Assembly: GCF_021353235.1 (NCBI RefSeq)
Contig: NZ_JAJTWT010000003.1
Span: forward strand, 1-64,000
Length of the DNA: 64,000 nucleotides
Reading direction: 5' to 3'
Source: Pelomonas caseinilytica
GTDB taxonomy: Bacteria > Pseudomonadota > Gammaproteobacteria > Burkholderiales > Burkholderiaceae_C
The position numbers were made by a program, and so were the translations under genes. The notes beneath the pieces were generated by a model. The model worked only from the letters and a program-made list of their open reading frames with translations. It was not told the DNA's origin and did no database searches. Position 1 is the stretch's first letter. Each line of letters starts with the position of its first letter. Below are positions 37,559-44,910 of the stretch, one piece after another.

Positions 37559-38866
37559 TCAGGCGCAACCCGCTCTCATCGGGTTGTTCGGATGCGTCGT
37601 CCAGTTGGCGTAGGAGCCGTCCATGACCCTTCCGGTGCGGGCATCGGTCTCGCCGGGCTGGAGCGCGCGCATCGAGATGGTGCCAGGGACGGGGCAGATC
37701 GACACGCAGAGGTTGCATCCGACACACTCCGCTTCGTTGACGTGGAAGTGGCGCTTGCCGTCTTTCGTGGCAAATATGGCTTGGTGGGACGTGTCCTCGC
37801 AGACGACGTGGCAGCGGCCGCACTGGATACATGTCCCTTGGTCGATGACGGCCTTCTCGACGTGGTTGAGGTTGAGCTGGTTCCAGTTCTTGACCGTGGG
37901 AACGGCCATGCCCTGGAAGGCCTTCAGGTTGGCGTAACCCTTCTCGTCCATGAAGTTGGCGAGGCCCGAGCACAGATCCTGCACGATCTTGAAGCCATAG
38001 ACCATGGCGGCCGTGCACACCTGCACCGTGCCGCAGCCCATGGCGATGAACTCGGCGGCGTCGCGCCAGGTGGTGATGCCGCCGATGCCGCTGATGGGCA
38101 GCCCGGCCGTGGACTCGTCGCGGGCGATCTCGGCCACCATGTTGAGCGCGATGGGCTTGACGGCCGGGCCGCAGTAGCCGCCGTGCGAGCCCCAGCCATC
38201 GGTGACGGGGCTCATGGTCATGCGGTCCAGGTCCACGCCCATCACGGAGTTGATGGTGTTGATGAGGCTGACCGCATCCGCCCCGCCGGCCCGGGCAGCG
38301 CGGGCCGGAAAGCGCACGTCGGTGATGTTGGGCGTGAGCTTGACGATGACGGGCATGTTCGTGTGCTTCTTGCACCACTCCGTCACCTGCTGGATGTACT
38401 CAGGCACCTGGCCCACGGCCGAGCCCATGCCGCGCTCGCTCATGCCGTGCGGGCAGCCGAAGTTCAGTTCCACGCCGTCGGCGCCGGTGTCGGCCACCTT
38501 GGCGAGGATGGCCTTCCATGACGCCTCGTTCACCGGCACCATCAGCGAGACGATCATGGCGCGGTCCGGGAAGTCGCGCTTCACGCGGCGGATCTCGTCG
38601 AGGTTGACCTGCAGCGGCCGGTCGGAGATGAGCTCGATGTTGTTGAAGCCGATGACGCGGCGGTCCTGGCTCCACAGCGTCGCGTAGCGCGGGCCGTTGA
38701 CGTTGACGACCGGCGGGTCCTCGCCCAGCGTCTTCCACACGACGCCACCCCAGCCGGCCTCGAAGGCGCGGCGCACGTTGACCTCCTTGTCGGTCGGAGG
38801 CGCCGAGGCCAGCCAGAAGGGGTTGGGGCTCTTGATGCCCAGGAAATCGGTGCTCAGGTCAGCCAT
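37559..38866 (-). CDS. preA: NAD-dependent dihydropyrimidine dehydrogenase, subunit PreA
   Basis: Catalytic subunit reducing uracil and thymine to the dihydro forms, 435 residues. Residues 1-310 are a dihydroorotate-dehydrogenase-like FMN barrel (NPFWLASAPPTDKEVNVRRAFEAGWGGVVWKT, GVELNFGCPHGMSERGMGSAVGQ, SGIGGITTWRDAAEFIAMG). The catalytic cysteine region is in the GCPHGM segment. The C-terminal part carries two [4Fe-4S] motifs, CIQCGRCHVVC and CVGCNLCVSIC, for electron transfer. Its start overlaps preT by 8 bases. The arrangement equals E. coli PreTA and covers the same domains as the mammalian enzyme's C-terminal half. Confidence 0.96.
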   Translation of the reverse strand: MADLSTDFLGIKSPNPFWLASAPPTDKEVNVRRAFEAGWGGVVWKTLGEDPPVVNVNGPRYATLWSQDRRVIGFNNIELISDRPLQVNLDEIRRVKRDFPDRAMIVSLMVPVNEASWKAILAKVADTGADGVELNFGCPHGMSERGMGSAVGQVPEYIQQVTEWCKKHTNMPVIVKLTPNITDVRFPARAARAGGADAVSLINTINSVMGVDLDRMTMSPVTDGWGSHGGYCGPAVKPIALNMVAEIARDESTAGLPISGIGGITTWRDAAEFIAMGCGTVQVCTAAMVYGFKIVQDLCSGLANFMDEKGYANLKAFQGMAVPTVKNWNQLNLNHVEKAVIDQGTCIQCGRCHVVCEDTSHQAIFATKDGKRHFHVNEAECVGCNLCVSICPVPGTISMRALQPGETDARTGRVMDGSYANWTTHPNNPMRAGCA

Positions 38867-40208
38867 GGGCCGTCTCCTCGTTCATCAGTGCGGCGTGGAT
38901 GGATTCGGCGGCGCGCTTGCCGTGCTCGACGGCCTCCACCGTCAGGTCGCGCCCGCCGAAACGGCAGTCGCCGCCGGCCCAGACGCGCGGCAGGCTGGTG
39001 CGGAACTGCTCGTCGGTGCGGATGCGCCCGCCCTGCAGCTCGATGGCGCCGCCCGCCGCCTCGGGCCGGTAGGCCTGGCCGATGGCGCGCAGCACCAGGT
39101 CGGCCTCGAGGAAGAACTGCTCGCCGGTGTCGACCAGCTGGCCGGCCTCCAGGCGGGTCGCCGCGAAGCGCATGCCGCGCAGCACGCCGCCCTGGGCCTC
39201 CACGGCCAGGGGGCGCGCCCAGCAGCGCAGGGTCACGCCGTGGGTCTGGGCCCAGTGCTGCTCGTCGATCGAGGCGGACAGGCCGTCGGGCCCGCGGCGG
39301 TAGACCATGGTCACCTGCTCGGCCCCCAGCAGCTTGCTCTGCACCGCAGCGTCCACCGCCGTCATGCCGCCGCCGATGACGACGACGCGTCGCCCCACCG
39401 GCACGGCCTCGGGCCGGCTCTGGCGCAGCTCGGCGATGAAGTCCACCGCGTCGCGAAGGCCCGGCAACTGCGGCTCGGCGATGCCGAGGGCGTTCACGCC
39501 CGCCAGGCCCAGGCCGAGGAAGACGGCATCGAACTCGCCGAGCAGGTCGTCGAGGGTGAAGTCGCGCCCCAGGCGCCGGTTCAGGCGCGGCGTGATGCCG
39601 CCGATGGACAGCAGCCAGTCGATCTCGCGCTGGGCGAAGCCGCCTGCGACCTTGTAGGTGGCCAGGCCGTACTCGTTGAGGCCGCCGAGCTTGGGATGGG
39701 CGTCGAAGAGGGCGACCTCGTGGCCGCGGCGAGCCAGGCCGTGGGCAGCGGCCAGGCCGGCGGGGCCGGCGCCGACGACGGCGATGCGCCGGCCCGTGGC
39801 CGGTTCGCGCTGGAACAGGGGCCGGCCCGGCTGCTCGAAGAAGCCCTCGACGGCATGGCGCTGCAGCCGGCCGATCTCCACCGGCTTGCCCTCGTGCGTG
39901 TTGCGCACGCAGGCCTGCTCGCACAGCACCTCGGTCGGGCAGACGCGGGCGCACATGCCGCCGAGCGGATTCGCCGTCAGGATGGCCTCGGCCGCGCCGC
40001 GGAGGTTGTCCTGGGCGATGCGCTGGATGAAGGCCGGGATGTCGATGCCCGTGGGGCAGGCCGTCTGGCAGGGCGCCGCGTAGCAGTAATAACAGCGTTC
40101 GGCCTCGATCAGGGCCTGGCTGCGCACCAGCGGCGGATGGGCGTCGCCGAAATTGCGCGCGTAGTCGTCGGGCGCGAGGCGGCCGGATTTCAGGTCGGCA
40201 AGGTCCAC
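38859..40208 (-). CDS. preT: NAD-dependent dihydropyrimidine dehydrogenase, subunit PreT
   Basis: Electron-input subunit, 449 residues, passing electrons from NAD(P)H through FAD and Fe-S clusters to PreA. The N-terminal part has cysteines in CYYCYAAPCQTACP and CARVCPTEVLCEQAC, as in glutamate synthase small-subunit relatives. Two Rossmann motifs follow, VVGAGPAGLAAA for FAD and VVIGGGMTAVDAA for NAD. It starts with GTG at 40208 after an AGGGAGA site, first gene of the minus-strand pyrimidine operon. The upstream 105 bases separate it from the divergent TetR-type regulator. Confidence 0.95.
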   Translation of the reverse strand: MDLADLKSGRLAPDDYARNFGDAHPPLVRSQALIEAERCYYCYAAPCQTACPTGIDIPAFIQRIAQDNLRGAAEAILTANPLGGMCARVCPTEVLCEQACVRNTHEGKPVEIGRLQRHAVEGFFEQPGRPLFQREPATGRRIAVVGAGPAGLAAAHGLARRGHEVALFDAHPKLGGLNEYGLATYKVAGGFAQREIDWLLSIGGITPRLNRRLGRDFTLDDLLGEFDAVFLGLGLAGVNALGIAEPQLPGLRDAVDFIAELRQSRPEAVPVGRRVVVIGGGMTAVDAAVQSKLLGAEQVTMVYRRGPDGLSASIDEQHWAQTHGVTLRCWARPLAVEAQGGVLRGMRFAATRLEAGQLVDTGEQFFLEADLVLRAIGQAYRPEAAGGAIELQGGRIRTDEQFRTSLPRVWAGGDCRFGGRDLTVEAVEHGKRAAESIHAALMNEETAHG

Positions 40209-40229
40209 GGGGTCTCCCTGTAGCTAACA

Positions 40230-40259
40230 GTCAAACATTACTACCCCGTAAAAATTGAC
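40230..40259. promoter_or_regulatory. candidate operator in the preT/TetR divergent region
   Basis: An inverted pair, GTCAA at 40230-40234 and TTGAC at 40255-40259, lies in the short A+T-rich stretch between the divergent preT and TetR-type genes. The half-sites echo the TTGACC/GGTCAA halves known for RutR, but the spacing is wider, so this could be two separate half-sites or promoter elements. A regulator bound here would control both genes. Confidence 0.35.
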
Positions 40260-40313
40260 CCAGACGTAAAAACCCGCAGCGCCGGCCTGGTGCGCGCCGT
40301 CAGAATCCGGTGC

Positions 40314-40952
40314 ATGACCGTGACTTCTCCCGTCGCGCGCACGCCGCGCGCCGCCACCCTGCGCAAGCAGGAGGCCATCCTCGCGGAGGCCGAGCGCCAG
40401 TTCGCTCGCTTCGGCTTCGAAGGCGTCAGCCTCGACAGCATCGCCGCCATGCTCGACCTCTCGCGGCAGAACCTGCTCTACCACTGGCCGAGCAAGGAAG
40501 AGCTCTACCGCGCCGTGCTCGACAGCGTCATGGGCGAGTGGATGGCCAGCATGAATGCCATCACCGAGGCCGACGAGCCCGAGGCCGCCATCCACGCCTA
40601 CATCGAGGTCAAGCTGCGCTTCAGCCGCGAGCGGCCCAGCGGCAACGCCGTCTTCACGCGCGAGATCATGGCCGGCGCACCGCGCTACCAGGACGTGCTC
40701 AAGGCCCAGGTCATGCCGTTGCTGCACGCCGACGTCGAGCGCTTCGAACGCTGGGCCGCCGAAGGGCGCATCCGCCGCATCGACTTTACCCACCTGATGT
40801 TCCTGATCTGGTCGTCCACCCAGGCCTATGCCGACCTGGCGCCGCAGTTCGCCCTCTACATGGGCAAGCCGCAGCTGGAGGCGGCCGACTTCGAGGCCGC
40901 CCGCGAACTGATCACGGGCCTGATCTGGCGCAGCCTGGACGTCAACGCGTGA
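40314..40952 (+). CDS. TetR-family regulator, RutR-like
   Basis: A 212-residue TetR repressor. The N-terminal helix-turn-helix reads ILAEAERQFARFGFEGVSLDSIAAMLDLSRQNLLYHWPSKEELYRAVL. The C-terminal domain (FTREIMAGAPRYQDVLKAQVMPLLHADVERFERWAAEGRIRRIDFTHLMFLIWSSTQAYADLAPQ) matches the RutR/YcdC type, whose E. coli member senses uracil. Divergent placement from preT makes it the likely regulator of the pyrimidine operon. The ATG at 40314 gives the standard length; a GTG eight codons earlier is in frame. Its stop overlaps the GTG of the next gene. Confidence 0.9.
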   Translation: MTVTSPVARTPRAATLRKQEAILAEAERQFARFGFEGVSLDSIAAMLDLSRQNLLYHWPSKEELYRAVLDSVMGEWMASMNAITEADEPEAAIHAYIEVKLRFSRERPSGNAVFTREIMAGAPRYQDVLKAQVMPLLHADVERFERWAAEGRIRRIDFTHLMFLIWSSTQAYADLAPQFALYMGKPQLEAADFEAARELITGLIWRSLDVNA

Positions 40953-41389
40953 AGCGCCGCCCGCTGCTCGCCCTGGCCCTGGCCCCGGCCGCCGGCCTGG
41001 CCCAGGCCGCGCCCGACGCCGCCCTCGCCGCCAGGCTCAAGGCCCAGGCGGATGCCTGGGACCGCGCCATCGTGGCCAAGGACCGCGCCGCCATTGAGGC
41101 CAACATGGCCGACGACTTCCGCCAAATCGACGGCCGCGGCAACGTCGAGACCCATGCGAGCTTCGTCGCCGGCCTGATGTCGCCCGACCTCGTCATCGAC
41201 CCCTACACCGTCGAGGACTTCGACGTGCGCCTGTACGGCGACACCGCCCTGCTCAGCGGCCGCACCCGCATGACCGGCCGCTACCAGGGCCAGCCCTTCA
41301 AGAGCCACTACCGCTACATCGACATCTACGTGAAGCGCGGCGGCGCCTGGAAGATCGTCAGCGTGCAGATCAGCCGCATCCCGGACTGA
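40949..41389 (+). CDS. exported NTF2-like (DUF4440/SnoaL-type) protein
   Basis: A 146-residue protein with a short signal peptide (VKRRPLLALALAPAAGLAQA). The mature part has the cone-shaped NTF2-like fold pattern: RLKAQADAWDRAIVAKDRAAIEANMADDFRQIDGRGNVETHASFVAGL and DVRLYGDTALLSGRTRMTGRYQGQPFKSHYRYIDIYVKRGGAWKIVSVQISRI. Family members bind or isomerise small molecules; the ligand is unknown. GTG start overlapping the TetR stop (GTGA) implies co-translation with the regulator, which is unexpected for a periplasmic protein. Confidence 0.85.
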   Translation: MKRRPLLALALAPAAGLAQAAPDAALAARLKAQADAWDRAIVAKDRAAIEANMADDFRQIDGRGNVETHASFVAGLMSPDLVIDPYTVEDFDVRLYGDTALLSGRTRMTGRYQGQPFKSHYRYIDIYVKRGGAWKIVSVQISRIPD

Positions 41390-42001
41390 TCATTTCCAGC
41401 CGGCGTCCCGCGCCGCCTTCTCCTGCTCGGCGTTCAGCGCCTCGCCGGCCATGGCCGCCTCCGCGGCGGCGAGCACGGCGGGGGGCAGGGCCGTGGCGGC
41501 CTGGCGCATGCCCGAGCCCCCAGCCGGGGCCGCGGCCACCACCTGCTGCAGCGCCCACGCACCGTCGGGTTCGCGGCAGGCCAGGCCCGCCGAAGCGGTG
41601 GTACTGAAGCTGCGGCACCAGCGGCCGTCCCTGGCCTTGAAACTGAGCTGAACCGCCACCGGGCCGGCGGCCGGCGCGCTGGCGAGCTGGCGCTCCAGGG
41701 CCTGGGCGACGGCCCCGGTGGCGACCAGCCGGCCACCGGCCGCATCGGCGGCATCGGTCCCGGCAGGCGGCAGCCGCGTGCCGATCAGCGTGCCCAGCAC
41801 CAGCGTCGCCGCCATGCCGCCCCAGGCGGCCCAGCCCGGCAGGCCCCGGCGCCGGGCGCGCTCGGCGCCCAGGTCGACCACCGCCGGCGCGGCCAGCAAG
41901 GCCGTCAGCCGCGCGGGCACCGGCTCGTCCAGCACCTCGCCGAAGGCCGCCGCCATGCGGCGGCGCTCGGCCTTCAGCATCTCGTCGTCGTCAGAGTTCA
42001 T
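41390..42001 (-). CDS. putative membrane anti-sigma factor
   Basis: A 203-residue protein: cytoplasmic N-terminus (MNSDDDEMLKAERRRMAAAFGEVLDEPVPARLTALL), one membrane segment (about 58-76, WAAWGGMAATLVLGTLIGT) and a periplasmic part with a Cys pair (RDGRWCRSFSTTASAGLACREPDGAWALQQVV). This is a common layout of anti-sigma factors that pair with ECF sigma factors, and it is the gene directly after one, on the same strand. It ends back-to-back with the NTF2-like gene, with no bases between the two stops. Confidence 0.75.
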   Translation of the reverse strand: MNSDDDEMLKAERRRMAAAFGEVLDEPVPARLTALLAAPAVVDLGAERARRRGLPGWAAWGGMAATLVLGTLIGTRLPPAGTDAADAAGGRLVATGAVAQALERQLASAPAAGPVAVQLSFKARDGRWCRSFSTTASAGLACREPDGAWALQQVVAAAPAGGSGMRQAATALPPAVLAAAEAAMAGEALNAEQEKAARDAGWK

Positions 42002-42074
42002 GGTGCACCCTTCGGCCTGCGGCCTGTCCCGCCAAGCGGGAGCGAGCTTGTTTGGGAGCGGCCCTGCGCGGCGC

Positions 42075-42572
42075 TCATGGCCACTCTCCCAGCATCGCCT
42101 GCAGCGCCTCGCGCGCACGGGCCAGGCGGCTCGTCACCGTGCCCACCGGCACGCCCAGGGTCTCGGCGGCCTCCTGGTAGCTCAGGCCCTCGACGAGGAC
42201 GAGGCCGACCACGGCACGCTGCTCCTCGCCGAGCCGCGCAACGGCCTTGCGCACGAGGATGGCGTCCAGCGGCGCTCCCGACGCCGCGCCGTCGCCCACG
42301 TCCTCGCCCGCCTCTTCGGGCAGCAAGGTCTGGCCGCGCCGCTCGCGGGCGCGCACTTCGTCGATCCAGGCGTTCTGCATGATGCGAAACATCCAGCTGT
42401 CCAGACGCGTTCCAGGCGTCCACTGGTCGGTGCGGGTCAGCGCCTTCTCGATGGCCACCTGCACGAGGTCATCGGCGTCCTCGCGGCTGTGGGCCAGCGT
42501 GCGGCCGAAACGGCGCAGCCGCGGCAGCAGGGCGGCGATCTCCTGTCTCAGGTCGGCGGCGGAAGCGGGCAT
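42075..42572 (-). CDS. ECF-type RNA polymerase sigma factor
   Basis: A 165-residue ECF sigma factor. Region 2: LLPRLRRFGRTLAHSREDADDLVQVAIEKALTRTDQWTPGTRLDSWMFRIMQNAWIDEVRARERR. Region 4: LGEEQRAVVGLVLVEGLSYQEAAETLGVPVGTVTSRLARAREAL. Compact and complete. It is followed after 73 bases by the putative anti-sigma gene and is divergent from a secreted subtilase, 81 bases away, a likely target. Distinct from the sigma factor at 22699, which pairs with a different membrane protein. Confidence 0.93.
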   Translation of the reverse strand: MPASAADLRQEIAALLPRLRRFGRTLAHSREDADDLVQVAIEKALTRTDQWTPGTRLDSWMFRIMQNAWIDEVRARERRGQTLLPEEAGEDVGDGAASGAPLDAILVRKAVARLGEEQRAVVGLVLVEGLSYQEAAETLGVPVGTVTSRLARAREALQAMLGEWP

Positions 42573-42653
42573 CGATACGGGGACAACGGACGAGGCATGG
42601 ATTTTCTTCCGTCCCTCGCTCGTTATCCTCGCAAAACGGTTTCCGCCTGCCTC

Positions 42654-43949
42654 ATGAAAGCCTTCCTCGCCCTGTCCTTGACAGCCGCGTTAGCGGTGCC
42701 GGCCCAGGCCCAGCTGCGCCTGCCGCAGCTGCCCGGCGTGCAGCGCCTGCCCGGCGTCGTCGATCGCGTGGTGGACCGTGTCGTGCAGCCCCTGCCGGAG
42801 CTGCTGTCGTCCGCCACCTCGCTGGCGGACCTGCGCGCGACCCAGCTCGGCGACCTGCTGCGCCGCCACCCCGACCTCATCGAGGTCGACCCGCGCGGCG
42901 AGCCCATCCGCCGGCGCGAGCTGGTGCTCGTCTCACCGAACGAGGCCGCATTGGCCGCTGCGGCGGCGCTGGGCCTCGTCCCGCTGCGCGACGAGTCCTG
43001 GCCGGAGCTGGACCTGCGCGAGGTGGTGCTGCGCGTGCCCGAGGGCCTGGACACGGCGGCGGCGCTGGCCCGGCTGCGCGCCGCCCAGCCCGGGTTGCAG
43101 GCCGACTTCAACCACCTCTATGCGCGCAGTGGTGACGTTGGCGCGCAAGGCCGCGCAGCCGTGCCGGCGCCGGGCGGGCCGCTGCGCGTGGGCCTGGTCG
43201 ACGGCGGCGTGGACCGGCGCCACGCCGCCCTGCGCCATGCCGGTGGCGCCAGCTTCGGCTGCGGCGGCGCGGTGCTGCCCAGCGAGCACGGCACGGCCGT
43301 GGCCTCGCTGCTGGTGGGGCGGGATCGCGGCTTTGCCGGCGCCGCCGCCAAGGCCGAGCTGTTCGCCGCCGACGCCTATTGCGACAAGCCCGACGGCGGC
43401 TCGGCCGAGGACGTGGTGCGCGCCCTGGCCTGGATGGCCCGCGAGCGCGTCGCCGTCGTCAACGTCAGCCTCGTCGGCCCGCCCAACCGGCTGCTGGAGC
43501 AGGGCGTGTCGGCCCTCGTGAAGCGCGGCCACCTGCTCGTCGCCGCCGTGGGCAACGACGGGCCGGCGGCGCCGCCGCTGTTCCCCGCCGCCTACCCGGG
43601 TGTCGTGGGTGTGACGGCCGTCAACCCGGCCCGGCGCGTGCTGCCCGAGGCGGCCCAGGGGCCGCAGGTGCTGCTGGCGGCGCCGGGCGCTGACCTCGCC
43701 GTCGCGCGCAGCGGCGGCGGCTATGGCGTCGCCCGCGGCACGTCCTTCGCCGCGCCGTTGGTGGCCGGGTTGCTGGCCGCCGAGCTGAGGCAGCCCGACC
43801 CGGCCGCCGCCGCGGCGGCCCTGGAGCGGCTGGCGGCGTCGGCCGTCGACCTGGGCGCACCGGGCCGCGACCCCGTGTACGGCCGCGGCCTGGTCGCGGA
43901 GGACCTGCGCGTCGTGCCCGAGCGATTGCAGGCCCGGCAGGCGCGCTGA
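42654..43949 (+). CDS. secreted subtilisin-like serine protease (S8 family)
   Basis: A 431-residue exported protease with signal peptide MKAFLALSLTAALAVPAQAQ. Residues 25-160 look like a pro-region (LRATQLGDLLRRHPDLIEVDPRGEPIRRRELVLVSPN). The S8 triad is intact: Asp in VGLVDGGVD near residue 182, His in EHGTAVASLL near 214, Ser in GTSFAAPLVAGLLA near 364, with the oxyanion Asn in AVGNDGP. It is divergent from the ECF sigma gene. Cys residues in SFGCGGAV and DAYCDKP may form a disulfide. Its target is unknown; regulation by, or processing of, the adjacent sigma system are both possible. Confidence 0.9.
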   Translation: MKAFLALSLTAALAVPAQAQLRLPQLPGVQRLPGVVDRVVDRVVQPLPELLSSATSLADLRATQLGDLLRRHPDLIEVDPRGEPIRRRELVLVSPNEAALAAAAALGLVPLRDESWPELDLREVVLRVPEGLDTAAALARLRAAQPGLQADFNHLYARSGDVGAQGRAAVPAPGGPLRVGLVDGGVDRRHAALRHAGGASFGCGGAVLPSEHGTAVASLLVGRDRGFAGAAAKAELFAADAYCDKPDGGSAEDVVRALAWMARERVAVVNVSLVGPPNRLLEQGVSALVKRGHLLVAAVGNDGPAAPPLFPAAYPGVVGVTAVNPARRVLPEAAQGPQVLLAAPGADLAVARSGGGYGVARGTSFAAPLVAGLLAAELRQPDPAAAAAALERLAASAVDLGAPGRDPVYGRGLVAEDLRVVPERLQARQAR

Positions 43950-44020
43950 AACAGGCGGTTGCAAATGGCCGGCGAGAGGCCGGGAAGGATCTCGCGGCGG
44001 CCGTCGTTGTGATCGGTGAA

Positions 44021-44041
44021 AGGGCCGGAATGGCCGGCCCT
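44021..44041 (+). terminator. G+C-rich hairpin after the subtilase
   Basis: AGGGCCGG and CCGGCCCT form an 8-bp stem around AATGG, 71 bases after the protease stop and 28 bases before the next ATG. Only two T residues follow. It may end the protease transcript or fold in the leader of the next gene. Confidence 0.45.
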
Positions 44042-44068
44042 TGCAACACGACGAAGCGGAGATCCACC

Positions 44069-44848
44069 ATGCTTGCAAACCGTCTCACCCTGCGTACCAC
44101 CCTGAGCGCCGTCGCCATGGCTGCCGGCCTCATCGCCTCCAACGCCCAGGCCGGCCTGTTGGGTGGCGGTGCCGGCGGCGGCCTCACCGGCGGCCTGACC
44201 GGCGGATTGAACGGGGCCCTGTCGCCGCGCCAGCTCGACGTCGGCGGCCGGGCGACGGGCCATGCGGCCGGCTCGGCCGACGGCTCGCTGCTCAAGGGCA
44301 CGGCCGACAAGGCCAAGGGCGCGGTGGGCGATGCCAAGGACGGCGCCGCCGGCAAGCTCGACGATGCGAAGACGGCGGCGCAAGGCCAGGCCGATGCCGC
44401 CAAGATCACCGTCCAAGGGGCCAGGAACTCGCTGGCCTCGACTTCGGGCAGCGTCGGCGGCAGCGCCGAAGGCGCGCTGCAGGGCACGGCCCAGGGCGCC
44501 GGCGGCAGCCTGGCCGGCCAGGGCAGCGGGGCGCTGAACGGCACGCTGAACCGCGGCGATGCGCCTGCGGCGGCCACCCCGGCCACTCCGGCCACTCCGG
44601 CGGTGCCCGCCACGACGCCCGCCACCCCGGCCACGCCAGCCACGCCCGCCGCGGCCAACAAGCCTGCGCCGCTGACCCTGGGCGGCACGGCCGGTGGCAG
44701 CGCCAGCCGCAAGGAGATCGGCGGCCAGGCGAGCGGCCAGGCGGCCGGCCGCGGGGCCCAGACCGAAGGCAGCGCCTCCGCCAAGGCCTCGCGCAGCGAC
44801 AACGGCATCGCGCTGGACGCCTCGGCCAACGGCTCCGCCAAGCGCTGA
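44069..44848 (+). CDS. Gly/Ala-rich exported protein
   Basis: A 259-residue low-complexity protein with a signal peptide (LRTTLSAVAMAAGLIASNAQA). The mature part starts with Gly-rich repeats (GGLTGGLTGGLNG), continues with helical Lys/Asp/Ala segments (TADKAKGAVGDAKDGAAGKLDDAKTAAQGQADAAK) resembling CsbD/LEA-like sequences, then a run of Thr-Pro-Ala repeats (residues 168-198) and a Ser/Gly-rich end. No enzymatic motif is visible. A surface, matrix or stress-protective role is possible but not shown. It is followed by a strong bidirectional hairpin. Confidence 0.7.
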   Translation: MLANRLTLRTTLSAVAMAAGLIASNAQAGLLGGGAGGGLTGGLTGGLNGALSPRQLDVGGRATGHAAGSADGSLLKGTADKAKGAVGDAKDGAAGKLDDAKTAAQGQADAAKITVQGARNSLASTSGSVGGSAEGALQGTAQGAGGSLAGQGSGALNGTLNRGDAPAAATPATPATPAVPATTPATPATPATPAAANKPAPLTLGGTAGGSASRKEIGGQASGQAAGRGAQTEGSASAKASRSDNGIALDASANGSAKR

Positions 44849-44870
44849 CCGGCGCCTGGCCGAATGAGGA

Positions 44871-44891
44871 GGGCGGCCGTGGGCCGCCCTT
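44871..44891. terminator. bidirectional terminator between convergent genes
   Basis: GGGCGGCC and GGCCGCCC pair perfectly around a GTG loop, followed by TT. It lies in the 62 bases between the Gly/Ala-rich gene and the convergent HD-GYP-like gene, so it can serve both. Confidence 0.65.
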
Positions 44892-44910
44892 GCCGTCTGC
44901 CTGTCGCGGC

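Noticed and set aside
42002-42074. GGGAGCGGCCC block between the second anti-sigma and sigma genes as a third copy of the stop-codon repeat
   Set aside because: Only about 11 bases match; the large stem and the start at a stop codon are missing.
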